A stretch of DNA of 40,395 nt from assembly GCA_947497945.1 (NCBI GenBank), contig CANMIP010000038.1, positions 1 through 40,395 on the forward strand, written 5' to 3'. Shown one piece after another: positions 33,493 through 40,395 of this stretch (positions within the stretch are counted from its first letter, which is position 1; each line of letters starts with the position of its first letter). The notes under the pieces were generated by a model. The model was not told the origin of the DNA. It saw only the letters and a program-made list of their open reading frames with translations, and made no database searches. The DNA is from an uncultured Tropicimonas sp. (GTDB taxonomy: Bacteria > Pseudomonadota > Alphaproteobacteria > Rhodobacterales > Rhodobacteraceae). The translations under genes were made by a program, and so were the position numbers.

Positions 33493-33657
33493 ATGTCCTT
33501 AAAGGATTTGAAATTCAAGGCGACGGCTTTGCGGAAGTATCGGCGCCCTCAAGGCTTGACGGAACCACTCGAACGCAAGGGCCGGTCAATCGACGTCCAC
33601 GAGCCGAAGGCGGAGATGAATCCCAAGGATGCAGAGACATTTTCCAGCAGTAAATGA
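33493..33657 (+). CDS. 54-residue basic protein, doubtful
   Basis: ATG 33493 preceded by AAGGA; ATG 33463 is an upstream in-frame alternative. Sequence MSLKDLKFKATALRKYRRPQ, then acidic end KAEMNPKDAETFSSSK; charged, without hydrophobic core. It lies 50 bp before the second 'LPAG' gene and could be the first gene of that operon. No family recognised. Confidence 0.45.
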   Translation: MSLKDLKFKATALRKYRRPQGLTEPLERKGRSIDVHEPKAEMNPKDAETFSSSK

Positions 33658-33707
33658 GCTGTCCTTTGCTTCATAGGCGACAAGGAAACTCCAGCACTGG
33701 ATAAAAA

Positions 33708-34280
33708 ATGACTCTTCTCATCAACAAAACGATCGCCACATTCTCCCGGCCATTCACCTTGCCGGGTTGTGACGAAACGCTTCCAGCGGGAGACCACGAG
33801 ATCGAAACCGAACAATGTCCTCCCCCCGACCATCTGAGCCCTGAAGCATGGAAAGCCTCGGTTATCCTTCGTCTGCGGTCGCGGCGGTCCCATGCGGCGC
33901 TGGTGCGGACCCCGACTGTCTCGCTCGCTGATCTCGACAGCGCGCGAGCCAAGGAAAAGTTGACCGGGCTTGAGTTGTCGCAGTTCTTTTTGGAAGAGAT
34001 GTTGGCCGACCCGATGGTGCGCCTCGTGATGCAGGCTGACGGCGTGTCTGAAATACAGCTTCGCCACCTCTATTCCAGATCGCGCACGCAACAGTCGGAC
34101 AGCGAAATACTGGACGACAAGCCTGAGGTCCGGGTGCCGCGAGATTGCCTTCAAGGCGAAGCCTCGATCCAGGTCGCCGAAGACGAGGGAATGCCGACCC
34201 GGGAAGGAAATCTCGTCCGTGAAGATCGTTGCTTTCCGGTCGGACGCGCCCCTTGGCAGGAGCACGGCCATGACCAGTAA
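33708..34280 (+). CDS. 'LPAG' protein with C-terminal extension
   Basis: 190 residues, ATG 33708. The N-terminal 55 residues (IATFSRPFTLPGCDETLPAG, DHEIETEQ, LSPEAWKASVILRLRSRR) are paralogous to the gene at 29412. The middle is helical (DLDSARAKEKLTGLELSQFF, then LEEMLADPMVRLVMQADGVS, with an LRHLY segment). The last 60 residues are charged and low in order. No signal peptide or membrane helix. It leads an operon whose genes overlap (next ATG inside its last codons). Unknown role. Confidence 0.75.
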   Translation: MTLLINKTIATFSRPFTLPGCDETLPAGDHEIETEQCPPPDHLSPEAWKASVILRLRSRRSHAALVRTPTVSLADLDSARAKEKLTGLELSQFFLEEMLADPMVRLVMQADGVSEIQLRHLYSRSRTQQSDSEILDDKPEVRVPRDCLQGEASIQVAEDEGMPTREGNLVREDRCFPVGRAPWQEHGHDQ

Positions 34281-34581
34281 TCCTGTGGACCGAGACACAA
34301 AACGCACGACCGAAAGCAGCATGGTGTCTCACATCCGTCGACATTCCTTGCAGAAACTTGAGGTCGACTGGGAGAACCTGAAACGGCGCCGGGAGGAACT
34401 GGAAGCCAATCTTCTCGTCGAGCCAGCAATGAATTGGCCGGATGCTGCCGTGAAGGCACAATACATAATTCGCCGCTATGCCGAGACCGCTGAAGCTCAG
34501 GGCTCCAGGCGACAGAAAATCATCCAAAGCGCGCTCGACGATCTTGCCCGCTTGTCTGACACAGAGGTCACATTGCAATGA
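34270..34581 (+). CDS. small helical protein, unknown
   Basis: 103 residues from ATG 34270, with AGGAG seven bases upstream; it overlaps the previous gene end by 11 bases. Contains SHIRRHSLQKLEVDWENLKR then RREELEANLLVEPAMNWPDA and AVKAQYIIRRYAETAEAQGS: a helical hairpin, possibly coiled coil, with a conserved Trp. I recall similar small proteins in rhizobia. ATGA overlap with the next gene. No function known. Confidence 0.75.
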   Translation: MTSNPVDRDTKRTTESSMVSHIRRHSLQKLEVDWENLKRRREELEANLLVEPAMNWPDAAVKAQYIIRRYAETAEAQGSRRQKIIQSALDDLARLSDTEVTLQ

Positions 34582-34775
34582 CAACATCGCTTGAGCAAGA
34601 CACGACGGCGCCCACGCGCGCGCGTAACGATGTACCCCAAGAGCGTCTGTGTCTTCGCTGCCAGACCTCGTTTTGGAGCGAATGGTTCGGAGAGCGTATT
34701 TGTCGGCGCTGCAAGTCGCAGAACGCATGGCGAAACGCCATTCCCGCAACACCTGGTGCGGCCCGGCGACGTTGA
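34578..34775 (+). CDS. zinc-ribbon small protein
   Basis: 65 residues, ATG overlapping the preceding TGA. Central ERLCLRCQTSFWSEWFGER and ICRRCKSQNAWR: two C-x2-C pairs 17 residues apart, a likely zinc ribbon. Basic tail. Last gene of the coupled operon 33708-34775. Such proteins often act as nucleic-acid or protein adaptors, but its role is unknown. Confidence 0.8.
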   Translation: MTTSLEQDTTAPTRARNDVPQERLCLRCQTSFWSEWFGERICRRCKSQNAWRNAIPATPGAARRR

Positions 34776-35209
34776 GTTTTTGAAGTGCTTCGAGTGGCTG
34801 TCGTTCGGTCCGGTTTATGCGGGTTGATGGCTGCCTTGGATCGAGTGCTACAATCCCCTTTCCTGATGAAAATGGACAGAAAATCCGCCGCTGAGACCTT
34901 GGCGTCGAACGCGGCGAAGGGCTGCTGGTTCTCGCAAGTATCAAGGCAGGCCTTGTACCGACCTGAGAGTTCAGGAGGTTCAAAAGATTTCATCCGATCT
35001 TCGCGTCCCAGAACGAGGTATGATCCGCCGCGAAATACCCGTCTGTGGCCCGAAAGTACCCCCGCAGATCGACCAAAACGCTGGATCTCAACGCCACCAT
35101 CGTCTGTAACCAGAGCGCGGTGGCCCCGATACATGGACGCCGGAGTTCTCGCCGAGGGAGTCCCTGATTTCGGTCGTGCCGTTGAGCACCGGCCGCCCGA
35201 ACCGGGCAC
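34776..35209. other. 434 bp without a supported gene
   Basis: Open frames on both strands lack start signals and family resemblance. On the minus strand, pieces such as GYFRATDGYFAADHTSFWDA look protein-like and break off in stops, so this may be decayed DNA continuing from the RND-pump fragment to the right. Confidence 0.4.
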
Positions 35210-35482
35210 TCAACATGCGATCACCTGCACCCGAAACTCTAAGAAGAAATGGCCCAGCCGTTGGGGGCTAGACACCTGAGCGAGATCGGCGTCCACGCCA
35301 ACCTCGAACGTCACGGTCAATATGTAGCTTCCATCGCTCGCGGCCCTGGAAGACATGTGGACCATGCCTTCGGCACCGTTCACCTGATCCTCGATCGGTG
35401 CGCCAACCGCCTCCAGAACAGTTTCGCGCTGTGTTCCGGCGTTATCAGCTCGCGCATCCGAAAAAGTGATCGCCTTGCACAA
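35210..35482 (-). pseudogene. RND efflux pump (AcrB type) N-terminal fragment
   Basis: 90 codons. ETVLEAVGAPIEDQVNGAEG, MVHMSSRAASDGSYILTVTF and EVGVDADLAQV match the porter-domain segment of HAE1/AcrB pumps (usual form: VAAPIEQQVNGVEGMLYMSS...DGSYTLTVTF..G.D.D.AQV), about residues 50-100 of a pump normally over 1000 residues. After AQV the match stops. No membrane helices, no partner adaptor. It lies 11 bp downstream of the outer-membrane protein gene on the same strand, so it may be the relic of a pump once linked to it. Confidence 0.85.
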
Positions 35483-35493
35483 CGCGCACCCTG

Positions 35494-36309
35494 TCAGCGG
35501 AACTGAAGGTTAATGGCTGCATAGATTTGCATCTCAGGTTGGCCGTCTCCGTGGTGGGCAACGGACCATTGCGGTTCGACAAAGAAATTCGCCGTGGTTC
35601 CGCCGCGCTGAACGACCTTTCCAAGTCGCAGACCCACCGGGACGTTGTAATTTTCGTTGGAGAAATTGTAGGTCCAGATGGGGGCCCCGCCCGTGTACCA
35701 GCCGTCGCCCAACTGGTAGAAGGCGAAGGGTTGAAGGGCCCCGAGATTGGGGCGCGTCTTGCCTTCAGGCGTGTCACCGACACCGGCGCGATAGGTCAGA
35801 AGATAGCCGTACTGGAACTTTGGCGACGTGCCATTGAAGTAGACATTGGCCAGCCCGAGTTGCCATTGATCCGCCCCGAGGCGGTCATCGGTCGCCGTGG
35901 GGGCCACCACCTGCGGCCCGACGCCGAAGCTGACTCCCGGCTTGGTGTCAAACTGGTAAGCCATGAAGATGTCGAAATCACCGATGCCGCTGACGGCTCC
36001 GAAACCCGCATCAAGCGGGAAGCTGTTATAGGGCAGCGAGGCGCGCATCAGCCAGTTGCTGTCGCCGATGGTGAGCGGTTTGGCGAATCTCAGAACGAAC
36101 TGGTTTCCATCGACATCGTCCGGCAGACCCGTGAACCGGTCGACATAGTAGTTCTGGATATTGAAGGCTGTCACATTCGCCAAAGGGTTGTTCGCATCTG
36201 CTTCCGAACTGGTCTGTTCCTGGGCGTTCAGGGCAGAGCCCATTGCGCCGATGAACAGGGCGACACTCAAGGCGGAGGCGGTTCCCGAAATAATATCACG
36301 TATCGTCAA
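35494..36309 (-). CDS. outer-membrane transporter-like protein
   Basis: 271 residues with a TTG start at 36307-36309, supported by GAGGG seven bases upstream and by a complete signal peptide (SALSVALFIGAMGSALNAQE). Beta-barrel of the same broad family as the gene at 4950 (NPLANVTAFNIQNYYVDRFT; FDIFMAYQFDTKPGVSFGVG; PLAFYQL-like), ending IYAAINLQFR with terminal aromatic-Arg. Probably a channel or lipid/hydrophobic-solute transporter in the outer membrane. Stand-alone except for the RND relic downstream. Confidence 0.85.
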   Translation of the reverse strand: MTIRDIISGTASALSVALFIGAMGSALNAQEQTSSEADANNPLANVTAFNIQNYYVDRFTGLPDDVDGNQFVLRFAKPLTIGDSNWLMRASLPYNSFPLDAGFGAVSGIGDFDIFMAYQFDTKPGVSFGVGPQVVAPTATDDRLGADQWQLGLANVYFNGTSPKFQYGYLLTYRAGVGDTPEGKTRPNLGALQPFAFYQLGDGWYTGGAPIWTYNFSNENYNVPVGLRLGKVVQRGGTTANFFVEPQWSVAHHGDGQPEMQIYAAINLQFR

Positions 36310-36669
36310 TGTCTTGCCCTCTTCTTGCGACGCGCCCGAGATTAGGTGCCTTGAAACGGGACGTCTCCATGGCCTTCGCGGTTCGCGTAAATGCGCCCGT
36401 TGAGGCCAGCCTCACACACGCTTCGATTGAATGCGATGTCCATGCACCCGGATTGTGCCGATCATGCCGCTTCGAAGTTGCCCGTCATGCTTGCAGCTGA
36501 TCCTTCTGTTCTTCCTGCAGTGGTCGTGAACCAAACGCCCTCGAAAGGGCATTTCCGCGGGAGAAGCGCTCCCGGCGAGCTTAGGATCTTGTGGGACAGA
36601 ACATGTCGGAGAATGCGCAAGCCGCCGAAAAAGGCAGAGCTCCTTCGGCGGCGAAAAGACTTCGGTTGC
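36310..36669. other. 360-bp gap holding a terminator-like hairpin (36621-36652)
   Basis: GCCGCCGAA and TTCGGCGGC form a 9-bp stem with a 14-nt loop that can pair further (AAGG/CCTT). On the minus strand it starts 18 bases after the stop of the gene at 36670. No T tract follows, so it may be a transcript-end stabiliser. The remainder contains promoter space for the gene at 35494; nothing else seen. Confidence 0.5.
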
Positions 36670-37167
36670 CTATTTCTTCAAGGTCTTGGCCAGTATCGAC
36701 AACGCGGGACCGATCAGGCTGACGCCGGCCGAGCCGAACGGATCCTTGGCCATACGGCGAACGTTGTCGGCCAGGTCCTTCGCTTCTGCCAAAGCATCGC
36801 CGACTTCGCCCTCGATATCCTCCATCGCAAGGTCACGGACCTCAAGCACCGGTTCCAGTTCCTTTTCCGCACTCATCCGCGACGCCAGCACACCAAGCAG
36901 CACGGCAATCGCGAAATTCGCAGCGGCGACAATGCCCGCAGCGGGGGCATTTCCATAGTTGTTGGCCAGCCAGAAAAAGACCGCGACATTCAACATGATT
37001 ACGCCGATCCCCGCCACAAGACCGGCAAAGGCCAGCAGCCCGGTCTGGCTGCGAATGACGGCCATACGGCGCCGGGCAATCACGCGCTCGGCGCGCAGGG
37101 CGATGTTGATATTGCGTCCGATGCGGTTGCCGGACCTCTGGATGTCCCGGCTCAAACTGCGGCTCAT
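36670..37167 (-). CDS. two-helix membrane protein, unknown
   Basis: 165 residues from ATG 37165-37167 with GGGGGAT upstream. Basic N-terminus (SRDIQRSGNRIGRNINIALR) followed by two membrane helices (LLAFAGLVAGIGVIMLNVAV, AAGIVAAANFAIAVLLGVLA) and an acidic helical tail (EVRDLAMEDIEGEVGDALAE, with NVRRMAKDPFG). The layout resembles phage-holin-superfamily / envelope stress proteins. It is 13 bp downstream of the DUF883-like gene, so the two are co-transcribed. Confidence 0.8.
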   Translation of the reverse strand: MSRSLSRDIQRSGNRIGRNINIALRAERVIARRRMAVIRSQTGLLAFAGLVAGIGVIMLNVAVFFWLANNYGNAPAAGIVAAANFAIAVLLGVLASRMSAEKELEPVLEVRDLAMEDIEGEVGDALAEAKDLADNVRRMAKDPFGSAGVSLIGPALSILAKTLKK

Positions 37168-37180
37168 GGCGATCCCCCCC

Positions 37181-37486
37181 CTATTTCGACATGCGCCCCA
37201 GAACGAACCCGAGTGCGAAGGCACCAAGCGCGGTCAGGAGCGGTTTGTTCTGTGGCAGATCGCCAAGTTCTTCGTTGAATTGATCCATCATGCCGCGGAT
37301 CTCATCGGCGGAGAGCCCGTGCTCGCGCAGGATTTGGTCAAGGGCCGGGTGTCCGGTGCCAACGGTCTCGTCGCCGGGCTGCTCCTCCGCTTCTGCATCC
37401 GCATCGGCCTCGTCCGGGGCGAGCGCCTCGTCCAGTTGCTGGCGCAATTCGGCCAGTTCCGCCTCCAGTTCCGCCTTGGTGGTCAT
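37181..37486 (-). CDS. DUF883/ElaB-like tail-anchored protein
   Basis: 101 residues, ATG 37484-37486. N-terminal coiled coil (ELEAELAELRQQLDEALAPD), acidic linker, helical middle (LDQILREHGLSADEIRGMMD), and C-terminal membrane helix LLTALGAFALGFVLGRMSK with the GxxxG-like end seen in ElaB/YqjD proteins, which bind ribosomes or membranes in stationary phase. The linkage to the next gene and the neighbouring AI-2E and cardiolipin-synthase-like genes suggests an envelope-stress setting. Family call is by shape. Confidence 0.7.
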   Translation of the reverse strand: MTTKAELEAELAELRQQLDEALAPDEADADAEAEEQPGDETVGTGHPALDQILREHGLSADEIRGMMDQFNEELGDLPQNKPLLTALGAFALGFVLGRMSK

Positions 37487-37766
37487 TTGAACCTGTCCTC
37501 CGAATGGGATGCCGGTCCGTCAGAAACCGGTCTTCCCGTTATCCCGAATGCAGCGGGGATCGACACATTTGCCGTAGAGGCTGGCGTCGGTGCGATCTCC
37601 AAGGAGCCGTCACGACCGCAAGCAAGAGCAGACGGGGCGGTGATCTGTCAAGTTTGACGAGAGCGCCGACAGCCCGGCCTGACGCGCGGCCATTGCCATC
37701 GCGGGGCCGGGCGGGTCTAAATTGGTCCGACGCACTTGATCGGTTCAGGGTGCTTGGGAGAGATTG

Positions 37767-38999
37767 ATGACAAAGGTCCCGTCCGACGCATTGCGCTGGT
37801 TTTCCCTGCTCGCAGTGACTGCCACCGTGTCGATACTGTTCATCGGCACCGTGAATTCTTTCCTGATCGCGCTGGTTCTCGCCGCAATCGCAGCCGGTCT
37901 CGCGGCGCCGTTACATGCGCGGATGATGATCCTGACCAAGCGCAGGCCGGCACTGGCCGCAACGCTGACCATCGCGATCATCGCCATTTCCGTCGTGGCC
38001 CCGCTCTTCGGTGTCATCTGGCTGGCCGCGTCTCAGGCCGAGGCTCTGGCAGTGGGGGCGGATGCGTTGGTGGCCCAATTCTCCGGGCTTTCGCCGGACG
38101 ATCCGCTCCCCGATTGGGTTCCCTTTGGAGAGCAGATCGGGCGCTATAGCGGCGAGATCACCGCCAAGCTCGGTGAGTTTGCCAGCGCGGCTGGCGGGTT
38201 CCTCGTGTCCATGTTGACCGAAATGACCAAGGGCACCGTCCGGTTCTTCCTGGATGTGTTCATCTTTTTTTACGCGTTGTTCTTCTTCGTGCAGATGAAG
38301 ACGCCTGTCATCGCGCAGGTCCTGAGCTATTCCGGCCTGCCCGATGCCACACAGCGCGCTCTGGCCGAGCGGATGATCTCGATCAGTCGGGCGACGATCA
38401 AGGGGACGATGTTGATCGGCGTGGCGCAGGGCGCGCTTGGCGGGCTTGGGTTCTGGGTCGCGGGACTCGAAGGGGCCGCTTTCTGGGGCGTTGTCATGGC
38501 GGTGCTGTCAGTGATCCCTGGGCTGGGGCCGCTGTTCATCATCTTTTGCGGTATCGTCTGGCTGTTTGCGCAGGGAGAGACCACCGCGGCTATCGGCCTG
38601 GCCGTGTGGGGATTTGGCGTCGTGGGCACGATCGATAATGTGCTTCGGCCGATCCTTGTCGGGCGCGATGCCGCCTTGCCGGATATTATCATCCTGATTT
38701 CGACCCTTGGCGGGCTCGCGGCCTTCGGCGCCTCCGGTCTGGTGCTTGGTCCGGTCTTGGCAGGCCTGTTCGTGACACTTTGGGACACGGTTCGGGATGC
38801 AAGCCGCAACGGGATAGACGTCGGGAGCGACCCCTCCGAGGAACCAGTGGTCACCGTGGAAGAGAGCGATCCATCCCCGCCGACCGAAGACAGCGAGAGC
38901 CCATCCGACCTTCTGCTCGATGAGGAACTGGCCGAGGAGCTTGAGGAGCTGCGCCGCCTCAAGGCGGAGCGGGACGCGCGTCGAAACGCTGATCCTTAA
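37767..38999 (+). CDS. AI-2E family transporter (PerM-like)
   Basis: 410 residues from ATG 37767, with GGGAGAG upstream. Membrane helices in the N-terminal half (FSLLAVTATVSILFIGTVNS, FLIALVLAAIAAGLAAPLHA), then a helical region and the C-terminal helix block (GTMLIGVAQGALGGLGFWVA, FWGVVMAVLSVIPGLGPLFI, DNVLRPILVG) typical of the family. The acidic tail ends in a coiled coil (EELAEELEELRRLKAERDAR). Family members export small molecules or act as antiporters; the substrate is unknown. Convergent with the cardiolipin-synthase-like gene. Confidence 0.9.
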   Translation: MTKVPSDALRWFSLLAVTATVSILFIGTVNSFLIALVLAAIAAGLAAPLHARMMILTKRRPALAATLTIAIIAISVVAPLFGVIWLAASQAEALAVGADALVAQFSGLSPDDPLPDWVPFGEQIGRYSGEITAKLGEFASAAGGFLVSMLTEMTKGTVRFFLDVFIFFYALFFFVQMKTPVIAQVLSYSGLPDATQRALAERMISISRATIKGTMLIGVAQGALGGLGFWVAGLEGAAFWGVVMAVLSVIPGLGPLFIIFCGIVWLFAQGETTAAIGLAVWGFGVVGTIDNVLRPILVGRDAALPDIIILISTLGGLAAFGASGLVLGPVLAGLFVTLWDTVRDASRNGIDVGSDPSEEPVVTVEESDPSPPTEDSESPSDLLLDEELAEELEELRRLKAERDARRNADP

Positions 39000-39008
39000 C
39001 AGCCCCGG

Positions 39009-39027
39009 CGCCGCGAAACCCGCGGCG
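39009..39027. terminator. hairpin between convergent genes
   Basis: CGCCGCG (39009-39015) and CGCGGCG (39021-39027) pair around a 5-nt loop in the 33-bp gap between the two converging stops. No T tract on either side; a bidirectional transcript end is likely. Confidence 0.5.
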
Positions 39028-39032
39028 TTCGA

Positions 39033-40268
39033 TCACAGCAAGGGCGCGAACAGGCGGGCGACCGGGGCGCCCAGCCGGATCTTGCGTGGTTGCTCCGCAA
39101 GCATCTTTTCCAATCGGACACATTTCTGGAAATCGGCTTCGAGCATGGTAGCGACATCTGTTGCCGCCTGCTGGTTGAACAGGACTGCCGTCGCCTCGAA
39201 ATTCAGCCGGCACGACCGGTTGTCGAGATTGGTCGTGCCGACCGAGGCGATGGCATCGTCCACCACCAGAACCTTCTGGTGCATGAAGCCGGAATCGTAG
39301 CGCAGGATCTGTACGCCCGCCTGCATCAACTCGTCGAAATAGGCGAAGGCGGCGAGCCAGGGGATCGTGTGGTCGACGACTTCCGGAACCATGATCCGCA
39401 CATCGACCCCCCGCATCGCGGCAAGCTTGAGATTGGTCATGATGTCTGTCTCGGGAACGAAATAGGGCGAGGCGATCCAGAGCCTTTCGCGTGCGGCAGA
39501 AATCGTCGCACAGAAATAGAGGCTCCCGGTTTCCTGGATATCCGCCGGCCCGGTCGCCATGATGAGCCCGTCCATATCCGCCTCGGCGCGACCGGCCTCC
39601 CAGTTCAGGGCCTCGATCAGGTTCTCCTCCTTCGCCCAGTACCAGTCCTCGGCAAAGACGAGCTGCAATTGCGACACGATCGGCCCATGCAACCGGCAAT
39701 GCGTGTCCCGCCAGGCGCCGAATTTCGGGTCGCGCCCCATATATTCATCGCCGACATTGCAGCCGCCGATGAAGCCCATCGTACCGTCGATGACGACGGT
39801 CTTGCGGAGATTGCGGAAGTTGATCTGGAAGCGTGTCTTCGGGCCTCGGACTGCGTGTTCGTCCATGACCTGCACCCCGCCTTCGTGCAGCTTGATCAGA
39901 AAGGCCTTGGGCAGTTTGATGCAGCCCACGGAATCGTATAGCAGCCGGACCGTGATCCCCCGGCCGGCGGCGGCCAGAAGGCGCGCCTGGAACGCGCGGC
40001 CGAGCACGTCATCGTTGATGATGTAGAACTGGACCAGAACATAGTCCGTCGCCGAGTCGATGGCCTCGAAGATGGCGTCAAACGTCTCCTGGCCGTCCAC
40101 CAGAAGCTCCATGTCGTTGCCGGAAATCACACGCACTTCAGCCGCCTTCTCGAACGCTCCAAACCCGAGCGCCATCCGGTCGCCCTGCGCGGGGTTCGCC
40201 TTGGCATGGGCACTGACGCCCTGAATGACCTCTTCGCTTTCCCGTCTGGCCACGACATGGTTCTTCAC
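39033..40268 (-). CDS. cardiolipin-synthase-like PLD protein, first HKD motif altered
   Basis: 411 residues from GTG 40266-40268; ATG 40173-40175 is possible and the frame remains open to the right window edge without an ATG, so the true start is unsure. Two phospholipase-D domains: motif 1 reads RNLRKTVVID (Leu154-x-Lys156-x4-Asp161), where a His is expected; motif 2 MHQKVLVVDD (His330, Lys332, Asp337) is intact. FIGGCNVGDEYMGRDPKFGAW and TTNLDNRS fit bacterial cardiolipin synthases. The usual two N-terminal membrane helices are absent. Cls makes cardiolipin from phosphatidylglycerol at the inner membrane. Loss of a catalytic His in one half may abolish or change activity. 40269-40395 holds no other gene. 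Confidence 0.85.
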   Translation of the reverse strand: MKNHVVARRESEEVIQGVSAHAKANPAQGDRMALGFGAFEKAAEVRVISGNDMELLVDGQETFDAIFEAIDSATDYVLVQFYIINDDVLGRAFQARLLAAAGRGITVRLLYDSVGCIKLPKAFLIKLHEGGVQVMDEHAVRGPKTRFQINFRNLRKTVVIDGTMGFIGGCNVGDEYMGRDPKFGAWRDTHCRLHGPIVSQLQLVFAEDWYWAKEENLIEALNWEAGRAEADMDGLIMATGPADIQETGSLYFCATISAARERLWIASPYFVPETDIMTNLKLAAMRGVDVRIMVPEVVDHTIPWLAAFAYFDELMQAGVQILRYDSGFMHQKVLVVDDAIASVGTTNLDNRSCRLNFEATAVLFNQQAATDVATMLEADFQKCVRLEKMLAEQPRKIRLGAPVARLFAPLL

Positions 40269-40395
40269 GTGAGAAGGGCGGTGAGAAAGTCGTCCACGGT
40301 AGCGGTGGGATGAGCCTGCTGCGGGCGGCGTAAAAGTCGTCCACCTTTGCCCTTCCTGATTTGACGGAGGGAGGGCGGGAGGATCTTCACCCGCT

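Noticed and set aside
33862-34983. 373-codon minus-strand frame
   Set aside because: It lies opposite the coupled operon 33708-34775, whose ATGA overlaps and zinc-ribbon motif show the plus strand is coding.
34776-35209. Formylglycine-generating enzyme fragment (a RVFRGGSY-like string on the minus strand)
   Set aside because: Only the short string fits; residues before and after do not follow the family, so it is probably coincidence.

Overview
The window is about 40.4 kb of high-GC DNA with the look of a marine alphaproteobacterium, most likely Rhodobacterales. This rests on gene style and remembered family distribution (DUF1254 and DUF3604 exported proteins, rhizobial/roseobacter-type small ORFans, UgpC/MalK-type ABC sugar uptake, initiator tRNA sequence), not on a marker gene. 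No rRNA, CRISPR array or replication gene is visible.

Layout. (1) 1-6862: a block of exported proteins on the minus strand (partial DUF3604 protein, two different outer-membrane-type proteins, a tandem pair of DUF1254/DUF1214 proteins, a small periplasmic protein, a glycine-zipper protein) faces an AraC-type regulator; a direct repeat lies in the shared promoter region. (2) 7178-9300: initiator tRNA-Met with its terminator, an unexplained stretch, a dienelactone-hydrolase-like enzyme and an IS3 transposase scrap. (3) 9314-14451: a beta-helix (pectate-lyase-3 type) protein with a small partner, then two glycosyltransferases and a sulfotransferase: surface polysaccharide synthesis with sulfation. 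(4) 14598-22762: a sugar uptake and breakdown locus, with a FucU/RbsD-type mutarotase, an SDR dehydrogenase and an ABC ATPase on the minus strand, and an IclR-like regulator, binding protein, two permeases and a cytoplasmic-type sulfatase on the plus strand. It looks built to import and desulfate a sulfated sugar. (5) 22763-26240: a decayed flavin-reductase fragment, then a polymerase/ligase-type membrane protein and a Wzx-type flippase, which complete the polysaccharide set. The uptake locus is thus nested inside a polysaccharide synthesis locus, and transposase remnants lie on both outer sides (IS3 near 9.0 kb, IS5 near 26.6 kb).

(6) 26.7-34.8 kb: accessory small genes: a 44-residue lysine-rich protein, a 78-residue protein, a Crp/Fnr regulator, a tail-anchored protein, a three-gene operon ending in a Cys/Trp tandem-repeat protein, a translationally coupled DUF1611 protein plus ornithine/alanine-racemase-like enzyme, and a second operon whose lead gene is a paralogue of the first operon's lead gene. 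(7) 34.8-40.4 kb: an RND efflux pump fragment, a second outer-membrane transporter-like protein, two small membrane proteins, an AI-2E family permease, and a cardiolipin-synthase-like protein whose first HKD motif has lost its histidine.

Strongest candidates for something new: the nested sulfated-polysaccharide synthesis/uptake locus with its own operator-like inverted repeat; the AraC-controlled all-exported cluster; and the pair of operons led by paralogous small 'LPAG' proteins on either side of the DUF1611-racemase pair.
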